Source: Porticoccaceae bacterium
GTDB taxonomy: Bacteria > Pseudomonadota > Gammaproteobacteria > Pseudomonadales > Porticoccaceae
Reading direction: 5' to 3'
Assembly: GCA_026005035.1 (NCBI GenBank)
Contig: BPKH01000006.1
Span: 154,132-218,131 of the forward strand
DNA length: 64,000 bases
Shown here in pieces: positions 8,719 to 17,567 of this stretch (its first letter is position 1; every line of letters starts with the position of its first letter). A program made the translations under genes and the position numbers. The notes below the pieces were generated by a model. It was not told where the DNA came from. It saw only the letters and a program-made list of their open reading frames with translations, and ran no database searches.

Positions 8719-10668
8719 GGCCCCTCCCCCTGGGCGCGCTGGTGTGGTGGAACGCACGCCGGGGGGTCGAGCCGCGCGGCAAAGCGGCGGATGCTCTGGA
8801 CGATCCCCTCGGGGTCCAGGCCGCACAGCTGCCGCTGGCGCCCCTGGCTGGCGTGGGGCACGAACCGGTCGGGCAGACCCAGTTGCAACAGGGGCAACGG
8901 CCGTCCCGCGGCGTTCAGGTGCTCCGCCACCGCGCTTCCCGCGCCCCCCAGCACGGCGTTTTCCTCCAGGGTCACCAGTAGGTCGTGGTCGGCGGCGAGC
9001 TCATCCACCAGGTCGCAGTCGAGGGGTTTGACGAAGCGCATGTCGGCCACGGTGGCGTCCAGGATTTGGGCGGCGCCCAATGCCGCCGGCAAGAGCGCCC
9101 CGAAGTTGAGGATGGCGATGCGCGGCCGGCCCGCGCCCCCGGCGCGCACCAGCCGCCCCTTGCCCAGGGGCAAAGGCTCCAGCGCCGAGTCCACTGGCGT
9201 GCCGGGACCTCGACCCCGAGGGTAGCGCACCGCCGCCGGACCTGGATAGAGGTAGCCGGTCTGCAGCAGGCGGCGGGTCTCGTTCTCGTCGCTTGGCGCC
9301 ATCACCACCAGGTTGGGGATGCAGCGCAGGTAGCTGAGGTCGAAGGCGCCGGCGTGGGTGGGGCCGTCCTCGCCAACCAGGCCGGCGCGGTCGATGGCCA
9401 GCAGGACGTCCAGATTCTGCAGGGCGACGTCGTGGATCAGCTGGTCGTAAGCCCGTTGCAAGAAGGTGGAGTAGATGGCCACCACTGGCTTCTTGCCCTC
9501 GCAGGCGAGGCCGGCGGCGAGGGTCACAGCGTGCTGCTCGGCGATGCCCACGTCGAAGAACCGCTCCGGAAAGCGCTCGGCGAAGGGGCGCATGCCGGAG
9601 CCTTCGCACATGGCCGGCGTGATGGCCACGAGCCGCGGGTCCCGGCTCGCCGCGTCCACCAGCCAGCGCCCGAACACGTCCTGGTACTTGGGCGGTTGGG
9701 GGCGCTGGGGCGGCGAGCTCTGGGAGGTGGGCTCCAGCTTGGTGAAGGCGTGGTACCCCACCGGGTCCTCCTCCGCGGGAGCGTAGCCCTTGCCCTTGCG
9801 GGTGACCACGTGGAGGAAGACCGGCTCCTCCAAATCCTTGAGGTTCTCCAGCGTCTGCACCAGCAGCCTGAGGTCGTGGCCGTCGATGGGTCCGATGTAG
9901 TTGAAGCCGAGCTCCTCGAAGATGATCCCCGGCGCGACCATCGCCTTGAGGTGCTCTTCCGTCTTGCGCACGAACTGGCTGGCCGCGGGCAGGCCACGCA
10001 GCATCCGCTTGCCGCTGGTGCGCAACTGGTTGTAGAAGCGGCTGGCCCAGCAGACGGGAGAAATAGGTGGACAACCCCCCCACGTTGCGCGAGATGGACA
10101 TGTTGTTGTCGTTGAGGACCACCAGCATGGGGACATCCGTGTGGGCGGCGTGGTTGAGCGCCTCGAAGGCCATGCCCGCGGTCATGGCGCCATCGCCGAT
10201 CACCGCCACGGTGCGCCGGTGGACGCCGTCCAGGCGGGCCGCCAGGGCCATGCCGAGAGCCGCGCTGATGGAGGTGCTGGAATGACCGACGCCGAAGGTG
10301 TCGTACTCGCTCTCGCCGCGCTTGGGGAAGCCGGAAATTCCCCCCTCTTGGCGAATGGTGAGGAGGGCTTCGCGGCGGCCGGTGAGGATCTTGTGGGGGT
10401 AGGCCTGATGGCCCACGTCCCACACCAGCCGGTCGCGCGGCGTGTCGTACACGTAGTGGAGCGCGATGGTCAGTTCCACCACCCCGAGGCCGGCGCCGAA
10501 GTGGCCACCGCAACGGCCGACGGCGTAGAGGAGATAAGCGCGCAGCTCGTCGGCGAGCACCTCCAGTTGGGCGGGCTCGAGGCGGCGCAGATCGGCGGGG
10601 GAGTCGATCTGGTCGAGGAGCGGCGTGGGCGGCCGCTCCCGGGGAATTTCGGTGAACCGTCTGGCCAT
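8715..10668 (-). CDS. dxs: 1-deoxy-D-xylulose-5-phosphate synthase (one frameshift)
   Basis: Dxs condenses pyruvate with glyceraldehyde 3-phosphate using thiamine diphosphate, the first step of the MEP isoprenoid pathway. The N-terminal half shows [14 protein letters not shown] and the thiamine-binding [14 protein letters not shown]; the C-terminal half shows the transketolase pyrimidine domain ([25 protein letters not shown]). The two halves are in different frames: one extra C in the CCC run at 10046-10048 breaks the gene, and removing it restores the [13 protein letters not shown] junction. Full length would be about 650 residues. It lies in the order xseB-ispA-dxs, the usual isoprenoid operon. 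Confidence 0.96.
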
Positions 10669-10707
10669 GGGCGAGAAACGCTGTAAACGCCCAATCTTAG
10701 CGCATCT

Positions 10708-11581
10708 TCAGTGGATCCTGTGGGCCGCGAAGTGGGCCAGTGCCCGAAGCGTCCGGGCGCGCTCTCCGAAGGGCTTGAGGGCGTCCTGGGCGGCGGCGTG
10801 GGCGGCCTCGAGGCGGGAGCGGGCCTCGGCGAGGCCGAGCACCGAGGCGTAGGTGGGCTTGTTGCGCGCCGCGTCGGAACCCGGGGTCTTGCCCAGCTGT
10901 TCGGCCGAGCTCTCCACGTCGAGGATGTCGTCGCGGATCTGGAAGGCAAGTCCCAGGGCGTCGCCGTAGCGGCGCAGCGCTTCGAGCTCCTCGCCGTTCG
11001 CACCGGCGGAGCGGGCGCCGAGTTCGAGGCTTGCGCAGATGAGGGCGCCGGTCTTGTGGCGGTGCATTCGCTCCAGGGCCTCGAGGTCGAGACTGCGACC
11101 GGTGGCCTCCAGGTCCTCCGCTTGGCCCAACACCATCCCCGCCGCACCCGCCGCCTGCGCCAAGAGGCGGATCAGCTCGACGCGGGTGGCGGGATCGCCC
11201 TCCGCCTCGGCGAGCACCGCAAAGGCGAGGGCCTGCAGGGCATCTCCCGCCAGGATCGCCGTGGCCTCGTCGAAGGCCACGTGGCAGGTGGGCCGGCCCC
11301 GGCGCAGCTGGTCGTCGTCCATGGCCGGCAGGTCGTCGTGGACCAGGGAGTAGGCGTGGATCAGTTCCACCGCCGCGGCGGCCGCCAGGGTCAGGGCATT
11401 GGGCTCCCCCGCACAGTTCGGCGGCGGCGCAGCACAGGGCCGGGCGCAGGCGCTTGCCGCCGCCGAACAGGCTGTAGCCCATGGCCTCCCGCAGCCGGCC
11501 GGCAGGCAGCGCCTCCAGGGCGGCGGCGAGGCGGGCGTCCACCCGCTCGCGCACGGCGGCGAAGAAGGGCTCGAGGTCCAC
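10708..11581 (-). CDS. ispA: Farnesyl diphosphate synthase IspA (one frameshift)
   Basis: IspA adds isopentenyl diphosphate to dimethylallyl and geranyl diphosphate to make farnesyl diphosphate. The first aspartate-rich motif DDLPAMDDD and the second, QIRDDILDVE, are intact, as is GGGKRLRPAL near the N-terminus. One extra base in the CCCCC run at 11406-11410 splits the frame just after AAELCG; removal gives EPNALTLAAAAAVELIHAYS. The GTG start at 11581 lies two bases past the xseB stop. Length corrected is about 290 residues, normal for the family. Confidence 0.95.
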
Positions 11582-11583
11582 GG

Positions 11584-11832
11584 TCAGCGCTCTTCCCCGC
11601 CTTCTTCCGCGGGCAGCGCAGTCAGGGCCTGCTCTCCCTCGCGGGTCAGGAGCACCACTTTCTGTTCCGCCTCGGCGAGCGCCCGCTGGCATTCCCGCAC
11701 GATGGCGATCCCCCTTTCGAAGGCGCGCAGCGCTTCCTCCAGGCTGAGGCTGCCCGATTCCAAGGTCTCCACCAACCGCTCGAGTTCGTCGAGGCGCTTT
11801 TCGAAGTCGGGGACTTTCTTGCGGCTGGCCAT
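11584..11832 (-). CDS. xseB: Exodeoxyribonuclease VII small subunit
   Basis: XseB is the small coiled-coil subunit that binds several copies around XseA to form exonuclease VII. The 82-residue product is the family length and shows the diagnostic DFEKRLDELERLVETLESGSLSLEEALRAFERG. ATG 11832 is preferred to an upstream in-frame ATG because homologues begin here. It heads the xseB-ispA-dxs operon and is divergent from the candidate small RNA to its right. Confidence 0.95.
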   Translation of the reverse strand: MASRKKVPDFEKRLDELERLVETLESGSLSLEEALRAFERGIAIVRECQRALAEAEQKVVLLTREGEQALTALPAEEGGEER

Positions 11833-11886
11833 GGCTCGGCTCGCTCGGCAGGGAGGGCAATTGTAGCCCAAGGCCGTTCGGATCCC

Positions 11887-11914
11887 CCTCTTGTAGGAAA
11901 ATTCCTACAAGAGG
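11887..11914. promoter_or_regulatory. 28-bp perfect palindrome resembling a GacA/UvrY/LetA upstream activating site
   Basis: Arms CCTCTTGTAGGAA and TTCCTACAAGAGG are 13-bp exact complements flanking a central AA. The core TGTAGG-N6-CCTACA has the architecture of the GacA site TGTAAG-N6-CTTACA, known to drive RsmY/RsmZ and CsrB-type RNAs. Its centre lies about 65 bases before the predicted start of the small RNA at 11961-12122. There is no T-run after it, so it is not a terminator. Binding is inferred. Confidence 0.72.
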
Positions 11915-11960
11915 TTGCGAAAATTTCCGACTGCCTTCCTTCGCCCCCGGCGCTACGCTT

Positions 11961-12122
11961 GACGGTGCAGGGAAGCGTGTCGGAGGGAACCGGACTCGCC
12001 AGGGAACGACAGGGAAGTCGGCTCAGGGAAGAGCGGCGAGTTGTGGACAGGGAACCATTCGCGTCCGTCCAGCGCAAACCCTGCTCTGGCGCTCAGGAGG
12101 CCCTCCTGGGCGCTTCTTTTTC
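11961..12122 (+). ncRNA. Candidate CsrA/RsmA-sequestering small RNA (CsrB/RsmY type)
   Basis: An intergenic stretch with no plausible protein. It holds six AGGGAA hexamers (starting 11969, 11984, 12001, 12011, 12025 and 12049) and ten GGA triplets in about 130 bases. Four AGGGAA copies sit exactly in the loop of a 4-bp hairpin: GUGC/GCGU, UCGG/CCGG, CGAC/GUCG and GCUC/GAGC. A fifth is in an 8-base loop closed by UGG/CCA. CTCGCC (11995-12000) can pair with GGCGAG (12035-12040) to enclose two of them. GGA in hairpin loops is the established CsrA-binding form. A GacA-like palindrome lies upstream and a strong intrinsic terminator ends it. A weak -10 (TACGCT, 11954-11959) with no clear -35 fits an activator-dependent promoter. 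The exact 5' end is approximate. Confidence 0.85.
12089..12121 (+). terminator. Intrinsic terminator of the small RNA
   Basis: GCGCTCAGGAGG (12089-12100) pairs with CCTCCTGGGCGC (12102-12113) with a single G-T wobble, followed by TTCTTTTT. The innermost pairs must open to form the loop. This is a strong Rho-independent terminator and ends the RNA before the HNH promoter. Confidence 0.88.
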
Positions 12123-12131
12123 GTGCGCGCG

Positions 12132-12160
12132 TTGACAAGGCGGGCCGGCCTCGTTACCAT
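12132..12160 (+). promoter_or_regulatory. Sigma-70 promoter for the HNH endonuclease gene
   Basis: A perfect -35 TTGACA (12132-12137), a 17-base spacer and a -10 TACCAT (12155-12160). It starts directly after the small RNA terminator. The predicted transcript begins near 12167, leaving a leader of about 125 bases before the GTG start. Confidence 0.68.
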
Positions 12161-12293
12161 CGGCGAAGAGCGAGGAGGACACGACCTGCAGCACGCCGCC
12201 CGTTGAGACCCCGCGCCCCGGGAGGAGGACGACCCGCCCGGACCGCGCCGGTGACATTGCCGCGCCGCCCCCGCCGCCGGAAGGGAGGGGGCG

Positions 12294-12881
12294 GTGAAGA
12301 TCCTGCGCTTGAATCTGGCCGGCCATCCCATCGAGTGGCTCGAGTGGCAGGAGGCGGTCTGCCTCTACGCCAGGGGGCTCGTGGTCTGGACACTGGGCGA
12401 GGTGGTCAAGCGCGTCCGGGGCGCCCGTTGCCGGCTGACCGGGCGCCGCTCGGTGGTGGAGCTCGCCTCCATCGTCGCCTGCGGCGGCTCCCGCCTGACT
12501 CCGCCCCGAACCCAGCATCCCCTGACCAACCGGGCGCTCTTCGCCCGCGATCACTACCTCTGCATGTACTGCGGGGCGCCCGGCAAGCCCGGGGAACTTA
12601 CCCGCGACCACGTGGTGCCGCTCTCCCGGGGCGGCACGGACCGCTGGGAAAACGTCGTGGCCGCCTGCCGGCGGTGCAACCAGCGCAAGGGCAACAAGCT
12701 GCCCGAAGAGGCGGGCATGGAGCTTCTGGCGCTTCCCTATCGCCCCAACCACGCCGAATACCTGGCGCTCATCAATTCCCGGCGCATTCTGGGCGACCAG
12801 ATGGAATTCCTGCTCGCGCAGTTCACCGAGTGCGGCCGGGCCCGCTTCCGCGGGGCGGGGATCCTCAGCGCAGCGAGCTGA
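12294..12881 (+). CDS. HNH endonuclease family protein
   Basis: A 195-residue protein of the HNH family common in proteobacteria and predicted to be a metal-dependent nuclease. The domain (about residues 80-135) shows zinc-type Cys pairs CMYCG and CRRCNQ around the catalytic RDHVVPLSRGGTDRWENV. The N-terminal half (PIEWLEWQEAVCLYARG) is shared by housekeeping members with no known phenotype. GTG 12294 follows GGGAGGGG. The 3' end overlaps the opposing transporter gene by 17 bases. Confidence 0.88.
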   Translation: MKILRLNLAGHPIEWLEWQEAVCLYARGLVVWTLGEVVKRVRGARCRLTGRRSVVELASIVACGGSRLTPPRTQHPLTNRALFARDHYLCMYCGAPGKPGELTRDHVVPLSRGGTDRWENVVAACRRCNQRKGNKLPEEAGMELLALPYRPNHAEYLALINSRRILGDQMEFLLAQFTECGRARFRGAGILSAAS

Positions 12882-14215
12882 CGAACACCCGCGCCGATCA
12901 GCAGGGGGCAGGCGAGGCGCACCCACGGCTGCCAGAGGCGCCAGAAGAGGGACTCGGCGAAGGTGGGCTCGGCGCGCGCCAACTCCCCGAGCAGCCGATC
13001 GCGGTGGATGCACCAGCCGGCAAAGAGGCACAGGGCCACGCCGAGGAGCGGTTCCGCGTAGGTGGTGGCCAGACTGACCACGCACTCGAAGAGCGCCTCG
13101 AAGCGGGCCGCGAGCAGCGCGGTGAGGGCGAAACCCACCGCCGCGGCGAGCGCCGCGGCCACCGGGCGGCCCAGGGCGAGGCGCTCGGCGAGCAGGCTGG
13201 TGGGCACTTCCAGCATGGAGATCGAGGAGGTGAGGGCGGCGATGGCCAAGAGCGCAAAGAAGGCCACCGCCACCCAGTCGCCCGCCGCGCCCATGGTGGC
13301 GAACAGCGCCGGCAGGACGCGGAAGATCAATTCCGGCCCCGCGGCGAAGGCGCCGTCAGCCCCCACCGCCACGCCCGTGGCCGGCGGCGACGAACAGGGC
13401 CGGCAGCACCAGAAGGCCCGCCAGAAAGGCGATGCCCAGGTCGAGGGCGGTGACCAGCGCGCCCGCCAGGGGCAGGCTCTCGCCCCGCGGCAGGTAAGAG
13501 CCGTAGACCAGCATCGTGCCCACGCCCAGCGACAGGGAGAAGAATGCTTGGCCCATGGCGCTCAGCAACAGATCGGCGCGCACCAGGCGGGAGGGTTCGG
13601 GCAGGAGGTAGGCGGCGAGGCCGGCGCCGGCTTCCGGTTGGCGCAGGACGTAGCCGATCAAGAGCACGAGGAGCAGGAGGAGGGCCGGCATCAGCCGGCG
13701 CGACCAGCGCTCGATGCCCCGCCGCACCCCTTCCGCCACCGTGGCCAGGGTCAGCAGGGCGAAGGCGAGGGCGAAGGTCAGATCCCGCGCGAGCCCGTCC
13801 GCCAGCGCCCAGCGGGCGAGGGCGGACAGGCCGGCGAGTTCCGCCAGGTGGGCCGCCCCGTGGGCCAACACCCAGCCGGCCACCAGGGTGTAAAAGCCGA
13901 GGATGGCGGTGGCGGTGGCCACCCCCCGCCCACCCCACCGCGGCGCCGATCCGCCGCCATTTCCGGCCGCGTGGCAGGCCGGAAAGGGCGCTGACGATGT
14001 TTGCCCGGGCGCAGCGGCCGATCACCAGCTCGGCCATCAGGGCGGGGTAGGCCACCAGGAAGGCGAGGAGGGCGTAGACCACCACGAAGGCGCCGCCGCC
14101 GTTGGCGGCCGCATTGGTGGGAAATCCCCCAGACGTTGCCGAGGCCCACCGCCGAGCCGGCGGCGGCGAGGACGAATCCGGCCCGCGAGGAGAATTCGTC
14201 GCGGTCGCGGGCCAT
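12865..14215 (-). CDS. Sodium-dependent transporter, NSS/SNF family (four frameshifts)
   Basis: A LeuT-fold sodium symporter for an amino acid or related solute, with a hydrophobic profile of about 11-12 membrane segments. The start MARDRDEFSSRAGFVLAAAGSAVGLGN and the unwound-helix region NVWGFPTNAAANGGGAF are the family signature. Four extra bases break it, in runs at 14126-14130, 13922-13927, 13374-13376 and 12888-12890. Removing all four gives one protein of about 450 residues ending AVFVSSLR. It lies 7 bases downstream of the universal stress protein gene. Substrate unknown. Confidence 0.88.
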
Positions 14216-14222
14216 GGCGCCC

Positions 14223-15045
14223 TCAGACGACGATGAAGATGTCTCGGTCCACCGCCTGGAAGATGCGCGACATCTTGGCCCCCCGCAGCGCGGCGCGGAT
14301 GCCGCGGCGATGGGTGGCGCCGAGGATCACGATGTCGGGCTCCAGTTCGCGGCTGATCTCCCGGAGCACCTCTTCCGGTTCGCCGGCGCGCAGGTGGATG
14401 TGTTTCGTTGGGCAGCCCGGTGGCCGCCACCAGCTTGCCGCGGTCGGGGTAGCTGAGAGATGAGCCGTAGGCGTTGACCAGGTGCAGGGTGGCGCCGTAG
14501 GTGCGGGCGAAGATCTTGCCTGCCTCGATGATCTTGCGGTTGAGCGCCTCGCGCTCGGGGCTGTGGTCTTGCAGGTTCACCGAGGCGAGGATGGTCTTGC
14601 ACACCGGGCGGTCGACTTGTGGATGATGCCCACCGGGATCGTCGTGTTGCGCAACAGCTGCCAGAAGCTGATCGCCGTCCACAGGTTGGTCTCCCCGCTC
14701 CGGTCGCGAGAGCATGAGGGCCGTGGCGGCGCGCTCCGCGGCGATGTGGAGGATGTTGTCAGACCACTCCCGCGCCCAGGAGACGAGCATGGTGGGAGAC
14801 ACCCCCACCCGTTCGAGTCGCTGGGCGTAGTCGCGGAAAAACAGGCCGTCGCGGTAGATGCCGGGGTGGTCGGAGGGCAGGGTGGCGAGATCCACCGTGG
14901 CGAGCAGGGTCACGTCCGGTTTGTAGCCGGTGGTGCCCCGCTCGATCAGGTTCACCACCCGGTCCACCGCCGGCTGGGCCTCCTCCATTGGGTCGACCAC
15001 GATGAGGAGCTTGCTCTCGATGGGCGCGTTGCTGTCGTTGGCCAT
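14223..15045 (-). CDS. Universal stress protein, two-domain UspE-like (frameshifts)
   Basis: The start is MANDSNAPIESKLLIVVDPMEE. A second Usp-like domain begins at CKTILASVNLQDH and contains LHLVNAYGSSLSYP. In the corrected frame the C-terminus has PDIVILGATHRRGIR and FQAVDRDIFIVV. Reading-frame trouble occurs three times: near 14705, a compensating loss of one base near 14610 so that about 30 codons are out of frame, and an extra base in the TTT at 14403-14405. Corrected length is about 273 residues. It sits just upstream of the sodium transporter and is probably cotranscribed. The nucleotide-binding motif is degenerate, so ATP binding is not claimed. Confidence 0.83.
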
Positions 15046-15110
15046 GGAATGCCCCCTGCGGCGTTTGTCGGCGGATTAAAGCACCGCCGCGGCGATGGGC
15101 GCAAGGTCGC

Positions 15111-16179
15111 TCAGGGAAGGGCGAGCGCCGCTTCGAGCCAGTCCAGTGTCGCCGCGTAGCGCTCGGGCAGCAGGGGGCGCAGGGCGGGGAAGGGGCTCGG
15201 CGCGCCGGGGGCGAGGCAAAAGTTGAGGTGCCCCACCTTGCGGCCCGGGCGCACCGCCTTGCCGTACCAGAAGAGTTCCGCCTGGGGAAGGGCGAGCCAG
15301 CGGTCGTCGCGCTCCACCCCCACCAGGTTCACCATGGCGGTGATCCCCTTGAGGTGGGGCTCGGGGAGCGGCAGGCCGAAGAGGGCCCGCAGGTGCAGTT
15401 CGAACTGACTCACCGCACAGCCCGCCTGGGTCCAGTGGCCGGTGTTGTGGACGCGGGGCGCGAGCTCGTTGACCCACAGGCGATCCCCCACCCGGAAGCA
15501 CTCCACGGCCATCACCCCCCACGTAGTCGAGGGCCTCGAGGAGGCGGCCGAGAATGCGCCGCGCCTCGGCCTCCAGGGCCGACAGGCGCGGGACCGGGGC
15601 CAGGGAGGCGGTGAGGATCCCCCCCTGGTGGAGATTGAGGGTCAGGGGAAAGAACACCTGCTCGCCGGATCGGCCGCGGGCGCCGATCAGCGACACCTCC
15701 TCGTCGAAGGGCACCCGCGCCTCGGCGATGGCGGCGCCCCGCGCCGCGGCGGGCAGCTCGTCGTTGGCAGCCTCGCGCAGCCACTGCTGGCCGCGGCCGT
15801 CGTATCCGCCGCGGCGGAACTTCAACAGCACCTCGGGGCCCAGGGCGCGCCAGAGCTCCGCGGCGGTGGTGTGGGCTTCCACCGGCCGCCAGGGGGCGGT
15901 GGGGATGCCCAGTTCGTCCAGCAGCGCCTTTTGGGCGAGGCGGTCGGCGAGGCGGGGAAAGACCGCCCGGTTGACCAGGTTGGGGTGGTCGGCCAGGCGA
16001 CGGGTGGCGGCGTTGTCGGGCCAGTGCTCGATTTCCGCGGTCACCAGATCCTCGGGAGCGGGGTCGGGCAGCTGGCTGCCGTCGAGGGGCACGGGGCGCA
16101 CGTCGAGGGCCAGGGGGGTGGCCGCGTGGGCCAGCATCCGGCCCAACTGGCCGGCGCCGAGGATCCAGAGCCTGCTCAT
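15111..16179 (-). CDS. purK: 5-(carboxyamino)imidazole ribonucleotide synthase PurK (one frameshift)
   Basis: PurK uses ATP and bicarbonate to carboxylate AIR in purine synthesis; its product goes to PurE. The start [20 protein letters not shown] is the family signature. ATP-grasp features include [16 protein letters not shown] and [14 protein letters not shown]. One extra base in the CCCCCC run at 15515-15520 breaks the frame before VMAVECF. The ATG overlaps the purE stop (ATGA), giving a coupled purE-purK pair. Corrected length is about 355 residues. Confidence 0.95.
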
Positions 16180-16689
16180 GCCGGCTGGCGCGGGTCCGGC
16201 TGGGCCAGGACGGCGGCGCTCTGGGCGGCGCGAAAGGCCTCGATCCGCTCGGCCAGGGCGGCGTCCTCGAGGGCCAGAATCTGGGCGGCCAGCAGACCGG
16301 CGTTGTAGGCGCCGGCGGCGCCGATGGCCAGGGTGCCGACGGCCACCCCGCGGGGCATCTGGACGATGGAGAGGAGGCTGTCGAGCCCGCGCAGCGCCCG
16401 GCTCTCCACCGGCACGCCGAGCACCGGCAGGCGGGTCTTGGCCGCGACCATGCCCGGAAGATGGGCGGCCCCCCCGGCGCCCGCCACAATCACCTTGAAG
16501 CCACGCGCCGCCGCCTCGCCCGCGAAGGCCATCAACTTGTCGGGGGTGCGGTGGGCGCTGATCACCTCCACGTGGTAGGCGACTTGGAGTTCGTCGAGGA
16601 TGCGGGGCCGCCTCTTGGAGGGTGGGCCAGTCGCTGTGCGATCCCATGAGGATGGCCACCTGGGCGGCGCCGCCCGCTTCCGTCGCCAT
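16176..16689 (-). CDS. purE: N5-CAIR mutase PurE (one frameshift)
   Basis: PurE moves the carboxylate of N5-CAIR to give CAIR. The N-terminus has [13 protein letters not shown]; the active-site segment SAHRTPDK and [13 protein letters not shown] follow after a frameshift. The extra base is in the GGGG run at 16604-16607. Corrected length is about 170 residues. The ATG at 16689 is almost coincident with the start assigned to the divergent fructosamine kinase gene. Confidence 0.95.
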
Positions 16690-17517
16690 GAGAGATCCGC
16701 TCCCGCCTGCGCTGGGGCGCGGCAGTATACCATTTCGCTCCCGAGGGACCGGAAGCGCCCCCTTGACCGCCGCCTTCGTCAAGCGCAACCCCCTGCCGGG
16801 CTCCGACGCCCCCTTCCGGGAGGCGGAGGGGCTCGCCGCACTCGCCCGCCTGCTCGAGGGCGCGGAGATCGGCGTCCCCCGCGTCCTGGCGGTGGACGAG
16901 AAGGCCCTCACGCTCGAGGCGATCGAGCGTGGTTCGTGGAGCGATGCCGCCTGGTCGCGGCTGGGACGCGGCTTGGCCGCCCTCCACGCCAAGTGGGGTG
17001 CGAGCTACGGCCTCGCACGGGACAACTACCTGGGAGCGAGCCCTCAACCCAACCGGCCGGCAGCCCGCTTTGGACCCTTTTTCCTCGAGTACCGGCTTCG
17101 CTTCCAGGTGCGGCGGGTGCGCCGCGGCGACCTGCGCCGCGCCTTCCTGGCGGTTCTCGAGGCGGTGGGCGGGCGGCTGGCGGAGTACCTGGACGCCCAT
17201 TGCGAGGGGCCGAGCCCCCTGCATGGCGATCTGTGGGCGGGCAACGTCCTGTGCGGGCGGGACGGCCGGGTGTGGCTGATCGACCCCGCCTTCTATTTCG
17301 GGGATCGGGAGGCGGACCTGGCGATGACCGAACTCTTCGGCGGTTTCGGAGAGGCGTTTTTACCGCGCCTACGACGCCTGCCTGCCGCGCAGCCGCGAGT
17401 ACCCCCCGCAAGCGGGAGATCTTCAACCTGTACCACCGCCTGAACCATTACAATCTGTTCGGGAACGCCTATCTCGCCGACTGCGAAGCGGGTTTCGCCT
17501 TCCTCGAACGCCTCTGA
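16688..17517 (+). CDS. Fructosamine/ketosamine-3-kinase family protein (two frameshifts)
   Basis: A kinase family that phosphorylates protein-bound ketosamines and so reverses glycation. Visible features are the lysine in FVKRN, the catalytic loop [11 protein letters not shown], the DPA metal motif in [18 protein letters not shown], and the C-terminal [11 protein letters not shown]. Two extra bases break the 3' third: T run 17357-17361 and C run 17402-17407. The start is unsure: the segment before FVKRN is short for the family, and ATG 16688 overlaps the divergent purE start codon. Confidence 0.82.
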
Positions 17518-17567
17518 GCCGGGCGTTGGGGACCTGTCGATCCCAGGGCTCACGCGGAAACTGCGCC

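Noticed and set aside
11887-11914. The palindrome as a terminator for xseB or as a REP element
   Set aside because: It lies upstream of xseB, has no T-run and occurs once as far as I can see in the window; a regulator site fits better.
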